Shown: positions 46,776 through 58,444 of the stretch, in pieces
Position numbering within the stretch: position 1 is the stretch's first letter
Layout: every line of letters begins with the position of its first letter
Source: Rutidosis leptorrhynchoides
Lineage: Eukaryota > Streptophyta > Magnoliopsida > Asterales > Asteraceae
Reading direction: 5' to 3'
Length of the DNA: 64,000 nucleotides
Assembly: GCF_046630445.1 (NCBI RefSeq)
Contig: NC_092334.1
Coordinates: 187,246,501-187,310,500, forward strand
Made by a program: the position numbers and the translations under genes
Notes under the pieces: model-generated
What the model was told of the DNA's origin: nothing
The model's database searches: none
What the model saw: the letters and a program-made list of their open reading frames with translations, nothing else

Positions 46776-48760
46776 TGTAACGACCCTACTTTTTTCGTTA
46801 TCTTTTACCGTTAATTATTTAACGACCGTTAATTGTTATTCGTTCCACGTCATTTCTATGATCTATATTATTATTTTAGTAATAATATATTAATTATTAT
46901 GTGTTATATGAATATTTGTATTCATATTTCAAGTTATACGTTTCTACGTGTGGCAGATTTATATCCGGCGAATCTTTTCGGTTTTCAAACCAACGGGCAA
47001 GCTTTTGGGATTTTTTAGTCCTAATTATTTTAAATATGATATTTTAATGTCATATGTTTATATTTAGTATTTATATATTTTATTCATCGCGTATTTGTTA
47101 TCTCTCCGAAAAATCAATCGCGTAGTAGCGTTTTCGCGTTTCAGGCTTCGATCGGGCGTTCGGGCCACAAGCTAATTGACTTTTTAACATTTTGGAATGG
47201 TGGGACCCACCCTCTTGCTGATTTTGGCTGAAAATTCTCTTAGGGAGGGGGTTGTTTTGTAACTTTTGCAAACTAGTGGCTATTTGATCAAAAACACTAT
47301 TACTTCCTCATTTAACCTAAGCATTTCTTTTTTTTTTCTCCTTCCTCTTTTTCTTTGTTTGAGCCACCCACCACCACCATCATTAGCATCGTCATCTTCA
47401 TCAATCAAGTGCTTGGAATTTAGGGCTTTCATCATAATCAGATTCATCTCTGCTATCTCTACACGTTCATATCATTCAATTCTCGATTAGGGTATAAACC
47501 CTAACCCTAGATCATTAATTTTTTTTTTGTATTTTGATGTTATATTGATAGTATGATAGTTACATGTTATTGTATTGATGATTGTATGCGTAGAATTGCT
47601 CGATTATATATGTTTTCGGTTTGATTAATTTGGAACAGCAGCATTTTCGTTCATTTCTGATTGTGTAACTGATATAAAAGTGAAATTTAAGTATCTAGAT
47701 GAGTTCCTTTCATCAAGACATTAATTTTAGACTCCGAATTCATGTCATTTCGATTCCCGGAGCTTAAGATATGATTAAAATGGTGTTATGTGGAGATTAA
47801 ACTATGAAAACGAATTGAACCAAGTTTGGTCCGACTTTGTGACCATTTTTAGAGTCCTTAGGGTGTACTAGTTTGTTAGGATTGATGATGGGATTAACTT
47901 TCATGTTCGAGTCATCGAAATCCGAGCCACGGATCACCCGTTATGACTAAAACACATTCTTGAGCGGATTAAAGGTCCAAACTGATTAAGAGCTGTAAGT
48001 CACGACTTGGTGACTGTTTTTGGGATGTTCTTGAGCACACTAATGTGTTGGGTGGGTTGGTTAGGCAAAGATATATATAAGGCTCGCCGAAAACTGATTC
48101 CCGGGGCTCAAGTTATGACCCGATGAACTTTTGATTAAAACTTATGGTTATTAAATCAAATTTATGATATAAATAATGATTTTCATTATTATTAAATTAC
48201 TTATGATATAAAAAGTAATTATTATAATTTAAGACTTATAATATATATTTATTATATCATTTAATTATTACTTATGATTTAATTAAACTTTTAATTAAAC
48301 TCATGATTAATAATACTTTTATTATTAATGGAAAATACTTATGATAAGTATTAAACTTATATTAGGAAATTATTATAATAAGATTTATAATAAGGATTAA
48401 TTAATTATTTAATTATTATAAGGCTTAGTTATTATTTAATCATAATTTAATTATTAAATACTTATGATTTAATAATTATAATTAGAAACTTATGATACGA
48501 TTAATAATTCATTATTAATTAATAATACTTATGATATGATTTAAATTTTATTATTAATTAATAATACTTATATTATGACTAATATTTAATTAATTAATTA
48601 AATACTTATGTTATATTAAATATATCATTTAAACTTATGTTAACTTTAATAATTCATTTTAATTTAATTAAACTTATGTTATGACATAATTATACATATT
48701 TAACTTTAATTAACATTATAACTTATATTATTATTATAACTTATACTTTTAAAATTAATA

Positions 48761-48836
48761 TTGACTATGTTTGACCGAGGTTGACTTTTGAGTTGACTTT
48801 CGGTTGACTTTGACTTTCAGTTGACTTTTGTTGACT
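48761..48836 (+). promoter_or_regulatory. Array of eight W-box cores in the D LTR
   Basis: TTGACT or TTGACC starts at 48761, 48771, 48781, 48793, 48804, 48810, 48821 and 48831. These are consensus WRKY-binding cores. Function is inferred. Confidence 0.5.
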
Positions 48837-48845
48837 TTCTAAATA

Positions 48846-48987
48846 AGGAAACTTTCCTAACTTAAAACTTTCTAAAAATAGAAACTTTCTAAATTTGGAA
48901 ACTTTCCAAAAATAGAAACTTTTCAAAAATAGAAACTTTCCAAAAATGGAAACCTGCTAAAAATAGAAACTTTCTAAAAATAGAAAG
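48846..48987. repeat. Minisatellite of about 17-18 bp in the D LTR
   Basis: About eight degenerate units with the core AAAAATAGAAACTTTC. Confidence 0.9.
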
Positions 48988-50038
48988 TGTGTGTCCGTAC
49001 GCTGTTCCGATCAAACTGATGCATGTTGAGTATTGTTCTATGTCTACTTGCAACATGTACCATAGCTATCATACTAAGACTTGACCTAAGTTAGTTATTT
49101 ATATCGACCTGCTTTATTTATAGGTCGGCGTTGTGATCATTCCTGATCACTTTACTTCGATTGCTGTTCGCTTATTTGTGTGGTTACTTCGTTTGCTATT
49201 AAGGTGAGTTATAGTCCCATTTTTCTATTTTAAATCTTTTGGGATGAGAATACATGCAATTTATTTTATATTTTGGACACAAGTGGAAGTTGGTTTAAAT
49301 TATTCATTGTGAGTCGAACAAAAATATTCCCTAATCTGGTAATTGTAATAACTGGTTTCTACTGGTGAACGCGAATCCTATGGATAGATCTATCGGGTTT
49401 GACAACCCCATTTCGAGCTAGTCGCGCTAGCAATTTATAATCGGAAAGTTTAGTACTTCGTATTTAGTTGAAGATACACTTGTTCGGAGTATATTATTTA
49501 TTGTGTTTGGCAAGGGTAAATAAATGGTTAAGTGGTTACTAGGTGGCTCACGGAAAATGGAATAATGTTTTTATATGTTTTCTAGCATATAATTTTGTAA
49601 TCCAGAAAGGAGTTGTTATGTTTTCAAACATAAATTTTATGGTTTAAATTAAATATTGTTTGCAATATTAAACCTATAATTCACTCAACATTTTTGTTGA
49701 CAGTTACTCGCATGTTTTATTCTCAGGTTCATGATTGATTGCTTCCGCTGTGCTTAGAGAGTCTGCATATTTATGACGGCAGCTTTTGTTAAACATTAAC
49801 TTGCATTCTGTTTTGATACATTTAATAGTGGATGTTGTTGACTTTGTTTAGGTCAACTTTTGGTTAAGTATAACGTATGGTTTTTCTAAACATACATATT
49901 TTGGTAGGTTTCCTTTATAGGAAATCATTTTTAAATAAAGAATGCAAGGTTATTTATTAAATTCATATAGAGTTATGATCAAGTTGTGGGACCAAGATAA
50001 CGATGGTCGTCAAGTGTACTTTGACGGGTCGTTAAAGT

Positions 50039-50050
50039 TGGTATCAGAGC
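50039..50050 (+). other. Primer-binding site of element D
   Basis: TGGTATCAGAGC, initiator Met type. Confidence 0.9.
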
Positions 50051-50306
50051 GTTGGTTGTAGGGAATTAGGCTGCCTTGATGTCGTTACCCGAGTCAATAG
50101 GGTGCATTAGTGAGTCTAGTCTACAGCCCTGCCTATAATATATTATTATATGTGATTATTTGTATCGTATTGGTATGTATATTGTTATCATACATACATC
50201 TCTATTATGTTCTGAATCCGGGAGGAACTTCCATTCCGACTTAAACGTATTTTTCGACTCATACGAACTTATCCTTATAAGAACACCTCGGATAGTGAAA
50301 CCGAGG

Positions 50307-50478
50307 GATGCCATTTTTGACTTCTGAAATTCTCGACATTTCTATGTCATCTATTATGGTTATGGATATAACGTTTGAGTTATATTACGAGAGATGTCAT
50401 TCTTGATTTCTAAAGGCTCGACATTTCAATGTCAGCTAATATGTTTAGGTATATAACATTCTTGTTATATTACGTGCC
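50307..50478. repeat. 86-bp tandem duplication in the D leader
   Basis: Imperfect units start at 50307 (GATGCCATTTTTGA) and 50393 (GATGTCATTCTTGA); each ends in a GTTATATTACG-like string. Confidence 0.7.
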
Positions 50479-50864
50479 TTTGTGCCGTTGTGCCTATGTG
50501 CTTTGGTTTTTGAACCGGAAAACGTTATTCTTGAGATTCTTGGTACTTCGAAGACATTTTTATGTCATCGTTACTGCTATTCATTACTTTTGATGTTTTT
50601 GTCTCTTGTGCTATCCTTAGCACATTGTTTAAGAAATCGTTTTAGAGAAATTGTATGGAAATTCGAGGTTGATCGCGTGTCCTGACTTCATGTAGTGTTA
50701 TTGGAATGGAACTATGAATTAGTGAAATATAATGGCGTCAGGCCAACGTGATTATATTACGTTAATTCATAAAGAAGTCCCAATATTGTGACATGAGGAA
50801 TAGAAAGCGAGTCAAAGAAAATTTTTACACTACTTATTCAGAAATTCCGATGTATTACATGGGT

Positions 50865-52195
50865 AGAAAAAATATTCATTATCTTATTTGTTGATATACG
50901 AGAAGCTCATTTTAATCAAATTATCTATCTCATGCTCTATCCTTCATAACTCACTTGTTAGCAACAGCTTCGCTCGAGAACAGTTTTGGCCCAGGGACTT
51001 ATGTCCTGATAACAGTCAAAACAACATTTAACTCATTGGTTTTCATGACCTCGTAACATTTGTTTGTCAAATGTCACATGACGATTCAAGTCCTTTACTC
51101 GATCTTCCACGATCTTACTTCAACTTGTAACCTCTAAAATACAGATACTCTGCTTATCATCGGGAGTTTTACACATTTATTTAATTGGGTGGTTCTCACG
51201 AGATTTATGGGCGAATAGAAGTAATGAAATATTTTGTCATGTATACAAATTATAAAATCATATATATACGTATGGATTTAAATGAATAAATTTACCCTTA
51301 CCTATTTTGGCTAGTATATACTAAATCATACCTTCAAAATTATTTTAAAACCACACATTTATTGAGCTGTTTGACTAAGTCAATTTATTTTATATAAAAT
51401 GGTATAGATTGTACATACTTCTAAATTTACTAAGAACTTCGTTTCGTTTATGTCGTCACATCAAACATTTAAAGATTTTTTAAAACTCCTTTAATTAATT
51501 TTATCAACTTTTTGCATTACTCTAAAGAGTGTCTGGATCACAGTTCTTCTCATCCTCCGTTTAAGGATGAAACTTACCAGTAAGTTCATTGATAGAAACT
51601 CTTACACCACTTTGGATGCCGGTTTTATTAAATTTGTTAGATAGTCTTTGTGCTCATAAATTATTCCCTTTTATGGTTGGACATGGCTGAAACGCGGACC
51701 GATAAATTTTTTTTTTTGGATACACTCGGTGTTCACCCTATTGTAGAAAAGGTGCTAGGTGGGTTTCTACCCCAACTGTTGTTATAGTGGGTATCATGGA
51801 TATATATTGCACTAGACCGTTTGAGGAGTTTCTACTCTCAATATTCGCTGCTAACCGCATCACCCTCGTAAACATCAATCATGTGATTCAATACTTTGAG
51901 GTGCACGAAATCATTTTTGGAAATTCAGCTCACCCGGAGTCGACCATTCTTTATAACCCATGATTCGCGTTTCTTTTCATCCGCACATTTGAAGAATAAG
52001 GATGAATCCTAGATTGCCTCGCTCATTGTGCAAGGGAGTTCACTCTCGTTGAAATATCACACCTTTCATACGTCTTCCTTTCGGAAATGTAATGAAAATT
52101 TACTTTGAAGTCCATGATCCTCGTTATCTCCTTTGAGAGAATTGCCTTAAATATCTATGCCACTGATGTGACTACTCCATATATTTCTTCCTTCA
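50865..52195. other. Element D region where gag and protease are expected
   Basis: About 1.3 kb in which I see no gag box, zinc knuckle or DSG protease motif in any frame. Either very decayed or replaced by other DNA. Confidence 0.5.
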
Positions 52196-54836
52196 TTGTT
52201 GCAACTATATTTCATTCGTCCCAGTTCGTCCCCTTGGGGAGCTCCTGTTTTGTTTATTAAGAAGAAAGATGGTTCGTTCCAGATGTGCATTGATTATCGG
52301 GAATTGAACAAGCTTACGGTTAAGAATCGTTACCCTCTTCCGAGAATTGATGATCTGTTCGGTCAACTTCAAGGTTCGTCCATTTATTCTAAGATTGACC
52401 TTCATTCCGGTTATCACCAACTGCGGACTAAAGAAACTGATATTCCGAAAACCGCTTTTCGTACCCGTTATGGTCACTGCAAATTTCTTGTTATGATGTC
52501 CGGATTGACTAACACACCTGTTGTGTTCATGGACCTCATGAACCGTGTGTGTAGCTCATATCTAGATAAATTCGTTAACATTTTCATCGATGGTATCCTT
52601 ATCTATTCCAAGAAGTGATCAAGAGCACGAAGATAAGTGCTTGATTTGTTAAGAAAAGAAGAGATGTATGTTGAATTTTTCTAAATGTGCGTTTTGGTTG
52701 AAAGAAGTTCAATTCCTTGGGCACGTTGTTATTAAACAGGGAATTCAAGTTGATTCTGCTAAGATTGAGGCAATTGGGAAATGGGAAATTTCCGAAAACT
52801 CCTACTCAAATTCGGCAGTTTCTAGGATTAGCAGGCTATTATAGAAGGTTCATTCAAGATTTTTCACGAGTAGCGAAACCTCTGACTGCTTTAACGCATA
52901 AGGGAAAGAAGTACGAGTGGAAGAGTGAACAAGAGTCTGCTTTTCAAACTCTAAAGAAGAAGTTAACTTCTGCACCGATATTATCACTACCTGAGGGTAG
53001 TGATGATCTTGTTATCTATTGTGATGCTCCGTGTCAAGACTTTGGTTGTATTTTGATACAATGAAAGAAAGTCATTATTTACGCGTTACGTCAGTTGAAG
53101 ATTTATGAACAGAATTATACAACCCATGATGTAGAATTGGGAGCTGTTGTGTTCGCACTCAATAATTGGAGACATTACTTATATGGGGTCAAAAGTACTG
53201 TGTACACTAATCACAAAAGTCTTCAACATATCTTTGATCAGAAACAGTTGAATATGAGGCAACGAAGATGGATTGAGACGTTGAATGATTTTGATTGTGA
53301 ACTTTTATATCATCCGGGGAAGGCTAATGTTGAGGCCGATACATTAAGTCGTAAAGAGAGGACTGAACCTCATAGGTTTAGGGCCTTAAATATGACCATT
53401 CGAACAAACCTCACAAGGCAGATTCTTGAGGCACAACAAGAAGCCTTGAAGGAGGAGAATTTTGTAACGGGAAGGTCCGAGGCTTGAGTAAACAGTTAGA
53501 GGTACGAACCGATGGTACTCGGTATTTTACAGGACGTCTTTGGGTTTCGAAGTTTGGTGATCTGCGACAACTTATTTTAGATGAGGCTCATAAGTCTAGG
53601 TACTCTATTCATCTTAAGGAGTTGTATTGGCGGCCTCATTTGAAGGCTGATGTGGCTACGTATGTGGCTAAGTGTTTGACCTGTGCTAAGGTTAAAGCTG
53701 GACATCAGAACCGTCAGGACTTTTGGTGCAACCTGAAATTCCAGAGTAGAAGTGGGAAGGTATTACGATGGACTTTATTACGAAGTTACCGAGAGTTGTG
53801 GGTGGTTAAGATACCATTTGGGTGATTGTTGACCGACTCACTAAGTCAACTCATTTCTTGCCAATTAAGGAAACAGATTCAATGAAGAAGCTTACTCGTT
53901 TGTATTTGAACGAGATTGTTTTGAGACATGGTGTTCCCGTATCGATTATTTCGGACCGAGACATTTGATTTACATCGAGGTTTTGGCAGTCCTTACAAGA
54001 TGCTTTGGGAACTAAATTGGATATGAGCACCACTTATCATCCACAGTCGGATGGTCACAATGACAGGACCATCCAAACGTTGGAAGGCATGTTGAGGGCA
54101 TGCGTAATTGATTTTGGTAATGGTTAGGATAGATACTTGCCGTTGACCAAATTTTCTTATAACAACAAGTTATCATGCAAGTATTAAAGCCACACCGTTT
54201 GAAGCTATGTATGGTAGAAAGTGTAGGTCTCCTGTCTGTTGGAATGAGGTTGGGGATGCTCAACTCACAGGTCCAAAAATTATTCATGAGACTACCGAGA
54301 AGATCGTACAGATTAAGGGAATGTTGAGAACTGCCAGAAGTCGGCGAAAGAGTTATGCTAATAAGAGGAGAAACGATATTAAATTTCAGGTTGGTGATCG
54401 TGTTATGTTGAGGGTATCACCTTGAAAGGGCGTAATACGTTTTGGTAAAAGGGGAAAGTTGAGTCCTCATTTTGTTGGACCGTTTGAGATTATTGAGAGA
54501 GTTAGACCCGTGGCTTATCTTTTGAAATTGCCATAAGAACTCAGTGCTGTTCATGACGTTTTTCATGTATCGAATTTAAAGAAGTGTTTGGTCGAGGCCG
54601 ATAAGACTATTCCTCTGGAGGAGCTTCATGTTGTTAAGCAACTACATTTTATTGAGGAACCAGTTGAAATTATGGGTCGAGATGTTAAGACTCTCAAGCA
54701 GAACAGAATTCCTATTGTTCGAGTTAGATGGAACGTCAGACGCGGTCCCGGGTTCACTTGGGAGCGTGAAGATCAGATGAGGCAGAAGTACCCGCATTTG
54801 TTCTTAGATGCCGAGTCAACCCCTGCACCTGCTTAA
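52196..54836 (+). pseudogene. Element D reverse transcriptase to integrase, broken
   Basis: Pieces occur in order. Reverse transcriptase is 52196-52618, with the catalytic motif changed to FIDGILIYS, so one catalytic Asp is lost. RT end plus RNase H is 52717-53064, RNase H end is 53095-53487, and the integrase zinc region is 53484-53825. Integrase core remnants run from 53826 to 54200. The C-terminal parts at 54207-54425 and 54588-54836 end in [17 protein letters not shown]. There are several frameshifts and stops. It is closest in style to A and B. Confidence 0.9.
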
Positions 54837-54853
54837 ATTTCGGTACGAAATTT
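54835..54853 (+). other. Conserved 19-bp inverted repeat at the pol stop (D)
   Basis: AAATTTCGGTACGAAATTT. The stem is intact although the rest of pol has decayed; only the central triplet differs. Confidence 0.8.
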
Positions 54854-54857
54854 CCGT

Positions 54858-54870
54858 AACGGGAAGGTAC
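54858..54870 (+). other. Polypurine tract of element D
   Basis: AACGGGAAGGTAC directly before the 3' LTR; one base differs from element A. Confidence 0.75.
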
Positions 54871-54930
54871 TGTAACGACCCTACTTTTTCCGTTATCTTT
54901 TACCGTTAATTATTTAACGACCGTTAATTG
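54871..54930 (+). repeat. 3' LTR of element D, first 60 bp
   Basis: Matches 46776-46835 and is broken off by element E. The remainder should lie right of the window. Confidence 0.9.
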
Positions 54931-55250
54931 TGAAATGTCCCGTTCATATTGATTATAAACGTTCCATATTAATTGATTTCGTTGCGAGGTTTTGACCTCT
55001 ATATGAGACGTTTTTCAAAGACTGCATTCATTTTTAAAACAACCATAACCTTTATTTTATCAATAAAGGTTTTAAAAACATTACATAGATTATCAAATAA
55101 TGATAATCTAAAATATACTGTTTACACACGACCATTACATAATGGTTTACAATAGAAATATATTACATCGACATATGTTTCTTGAATGCAGTTTTTACAC
55201 AATATCATACAAACATGGACTCCAAATTTTGTCCTTATTTTAGTATGCAA
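54931..55250 (-). mobile_element. Element E, A-family LTR, left part
   Basis: TGAAATGTCCCG start as in A's LTRs, aligned to 2413-2735 with more differences than A's LTRs show between themselves. It stops at TGCAA (55246-55250), the insertion site of F. The strand is given by analogy with A. Confidence 0.9.
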
Positions 55251-55742
55251 TGATCATATACATAGCATTGTATATGTATACTTTGTTTGCTACAGGCCAA
55301 AAGCAGAATTGCGCGGACTTTAAAGTCAAGATATGCAATATTCGCTAAAAATAAGAATAGCAGCTATATATCCGCACAAATAAAGGACTGTGGTTTAATC
55401 TGCCGAGTTTCCGCGGACGGTTAGTAAATCCGCAGACCGCGGATATCTCGAATACTATAAATAGAGAGCTTGGCCTCTCATTTATAGGTTGTTGATTCTC
55501 TGCCATTTTGCCTAAGCCTTTGTAATTTCCACTTGTGATCTAGCCCAAGGGATTTTGACATTGCGAAAAGGTGAATTAAGCTAATTAACAATCAAGACCG
55601 GGTCGGGGTGATTGATCACTTGATAGTTAAAGTGAAAGACGATCATTGGGGCCCAAAATAATCATCAAACATTCCATCCTCCATTACAATCTTATTGCAC
55701 TCAATCCGTAATTAATTAACATCATTAATTAAGGATTGATCA
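55251..55742 (+). repeat. 5' LTR of element F
   Basis: TGATCATATAC to GGATTGATCA, 492 bp. TATAAATA at 55456-55463, with CCGCGG palindromes just upstream. Confidence 0.93.
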
Positions 55743-55744
55743 AT

Positions 55745-55761
55745 TGGCACCATCCGTGGGA
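55745..55761 (+). other. Probable primer-binding site of element F
   Basis: TGGCACCATCCGTGGGA, two bases after the LTR. Similar to the TGGCGCC-type sites of Tat elements; the tRNA is not certain. Confidence 0.6.
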
Positions 55762-55905
55762 CACGTTTTACAAATTAAACTGAAATTTTTTTGTTTTACG
55801 CCATTAAACAATTAATTCGACTGTTTAATTTCAATCGTGTTTTTGTTGTGATGATTTGCAGGTGCTTTTGGAATAAGCAATTAGTCAATCTGTTAGTCAA
55901 TCACG

Positions 55906-57942
55906 ATGACAAATGCAAAGCAAACTGATATTTCTGCGAATGCTGATGCACTGCCTGGTGATTCACAGAATGTTATAATATTTCCGTTGCAAACAAATGC
56001 TAATATAACCGCGGGAAAATCGGTTCAAGAGCCGATCATTAAAACATCTGCTGAAAACAATGTTAATGACTCGCATCCAGAAGTTGCTGCTGAGAAAATG
56101 ACTGCGCGTAGAAATTTGCTACAAAATCGCAGTGAAATAATCGCTGATGGGAAGTGACCAAAAGCTTTGGCTGGAAAATCTAGTTTGCGAACTGACAAAA
56201 TTGTCAGCACTGCAATCGAGCAAGCTAAGCGAGATGCTAAGCTTAATTGCGAATCTCGCATACCGCGCACTTACTTATGGCCATTGAACAATTCAGGATC
56301 ACAAGTTGATCGTCTCGTTATCAAGCATAATGATAGCGATAGCGATAACGCAGAAGATCGCATTCCTTTGAACTCTGCGTATAAATCAAAAATGGCAAAA
56401 ACGCCAAGAGAAGAGTGTGAATTTTCTGATGATTCGGACAGTGTAGAAGAGTTTGTTAAAAATCCACAAATTAAGCGAAAGCGACCACCAACACCTTTCC
56501 CTCGCTATGGGGAAGAGGGCGACATATCTGACGCTGCTCACAGAGAAAATGCCCAGAACTTTTTGGCGGATGCTTTCAGAAGCATTGCGCCAAAGTCAAT
56601 GCAACATAAGTTTGATCAGCCAAACTTTTTGCAAGACATGCTTACCAAGTTTTGTGCGGAGAATGCAGATACTCGCACAAAAAAGGCAACAGAAATCACT
56701 ACTGCTGCAGACAAGTTTGCCTAGCATATTTCTGACTATCTAATTGTTTCTCCGCCGATCGTGCTGGCAACTCTGGGAGTCTATTCTGGTCTAACCGATC
56801 CTTTGGATTTTCTACAACGCTTCGAAGGCGTAGTAAGCACTTATAACTGGGATGAACCAGTCGCCTGTAGAGTATTCCCCATGGCCTTGCAAGGGTTACC
56901 AAGGGAATGGTTTCATAGTTTGCAATCTCGCAGTATCGTTGGCTTTGTAGACTTGCGCGAAATTTTTTTGCTACAGTTTCAAAATCTGTTACCGCAGAAA
57001 AATACGCACATAGAATGTCATGATATTAATCAAGGCAACAAAGAGACTTTGAACGCATTACTTACGCGGTACATCTATGAATGTCAAAAGATTTCAAGCC
57101 TGCATGAGGATCAAAAAATCTCAGGATTTTTGCATGCTATTAATCCGCAGAGACATCCAACTCTGGTGAGAAGACTGCGAAGAGATGTCCCGCACACTTT
57201 TGCTAAAGTTCAACAGGAAACATATGATTATCTCCGTGGTGGAGAGGATAGCACTATAACCCCTGCGTGTGGGTGGGGTAGAGACAAAATTTGGTGAGAC
57301 GATAACGATTCTTTTCGCGATGGTAATAGTGATAGTTACCGCGGAACAGGTTTTCCGCGAAGAAATGGCGGCGGTGGATACCCGCGCAATGACAGGTTTC
57401 AAGGTCAAAATGATAACCAAGGATATGGCCGACGTGATCGCTATTCTACGTGAAAATGGAGCAATGAATCATTTAACATCATTCAGATGTTAACAAAAAC
57501 GCCCAAGGAAATTTTGTTGCAAGAAAGAGTTGCTAAGTCTTTTCCTGATCCGCAGCCTTTGGGAGAGAATAGCAGGCGCGATAGATCAAAATTTTGTGTT
57601 TTCCATGATGATTACGGTCATGACACCAATCGTTGCAGAGATTTGGCGGAATTCATTGCAGAAGCGTATGAGCAAGGCAAGCTGGACCATTTAATCGCAC
57701 AACACACCACGAATGCGGTTATAATGCCTACAGAAGCCAATACCTCGAATGCGTCAGGCGCGGTTGAGCGAAAGGCTCCCGCAGTAAAAAAATCTGGGAG
57801 TAAAAATGGTGAGCAAAAAAGAAAATCAGCGCGGAATTCAGGTGATCAATGTGGTAGAAGTGCAGGGCGAAACGTCAGTAATGCAAATTTTAGAATAGAT
57901 TGTCAGTTGGAAATGTCCTTCTATCGCGTTTCCTCCTGCTAG
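55906..57942 (+). pseudogene. Element F gag
   Basis: A single frame of about 678 codons from ATG 55906 is interrupted only by four stops (56155, 56722, 57295, 57451). The central part is a retrotransposon gag domain (GVYSGLTDPLDFLQRFEG, ALQGLPREWFHSL). A Gly/Arg-rich stretch follows, then a Tat-type zinc motif CVFHDDYGHDTNRC near 57600. No frameshift occurs in over 2 kb. It would form the particle core. As it stands no full gag can be made. Confidence 0.85.
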
Positions 57943-57943
57943 T

Positions 57944-58444
57944 TTGACCGCTGATGTTGATAAACCTGTAGTGGTTTCATGTCGTGTTGTAAATACTGGA
58001 ATAATAATAATGAAGGTTCATGTGGACACTGGTAGCAGTGTCGACGTCATGTATGAACAATGCTTTAGCAAGTTGCCTACGAATATTCAAGCTTTGATGA
58101 AACCTACTGCGGTTTCACTTGCCGGGTTCTCAGGAGAGTCATCCTGGCCTGTTGGACTGTTGGAGTTACAAATGGAGTTAGTTGATGACAGCGATGAGTC
58201 TCTAAGGTGCCAAGCTTTATTGAATCTGTACATAATGCGAAATCAATCGCGATTCAATATGATACTTGGGCGCACAGCTTTGCGCATGTTTGGTGCTATA
58301 CCATCTACCATACATGGTATGCTAAAATTTTCTGCCAACAAGGGAATTGGCACGCTGATTTCTGCGGAAGTGGAGCCACTTTGTGCTATGATAATGGCAA
58401 ATACAAATTTGAGTATTGAAGGACGTTCAGTTAATCCTGAGTAG
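57944..58444 (+). pseudogene. Element F aspartic protease
   Basis: Shifted one base relative to gag. Motifs VDTGSSVDVMYEQCF, LAGFSGESSWPVG, FNMILGRTALRMFGA and the STIHGMLKF ending are those of Tat/Ogre proteases, with catalytic DTG intact. No reverse transcriptase follows; the frame ends at TAG 58442-58444. Confidence 0.87.

Larger units (their letters stand above)
46776..50036 (+). repeat. 5' LTR of element D
   Basis: 3261 bp starting TGTAACGACCCT. The end reads GGGTCGTTAAA, so the usual final CA has become AA. It holds a highly AT-rich stretch (48130-48760), eight W-box cores and a minisatellite. Confidence 0.85.
46776..54930 (+). mobile_element. Ty3/gypsy element D, decayed, 3' LTR interrupted
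   Basis: 5' LTR 46776-50036, Met primer site, a B-like leader, no recognisable gag, broken pol 52196-54836, inverted repeat and polypurine tract. The first 60 bases of the 3' LTR follow (54871-54930), where E is inserted. The start of the 3' LTR matches the 5' LTR with about one change. Inserted in the 5' LTR of C. Confidence 0.9.
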
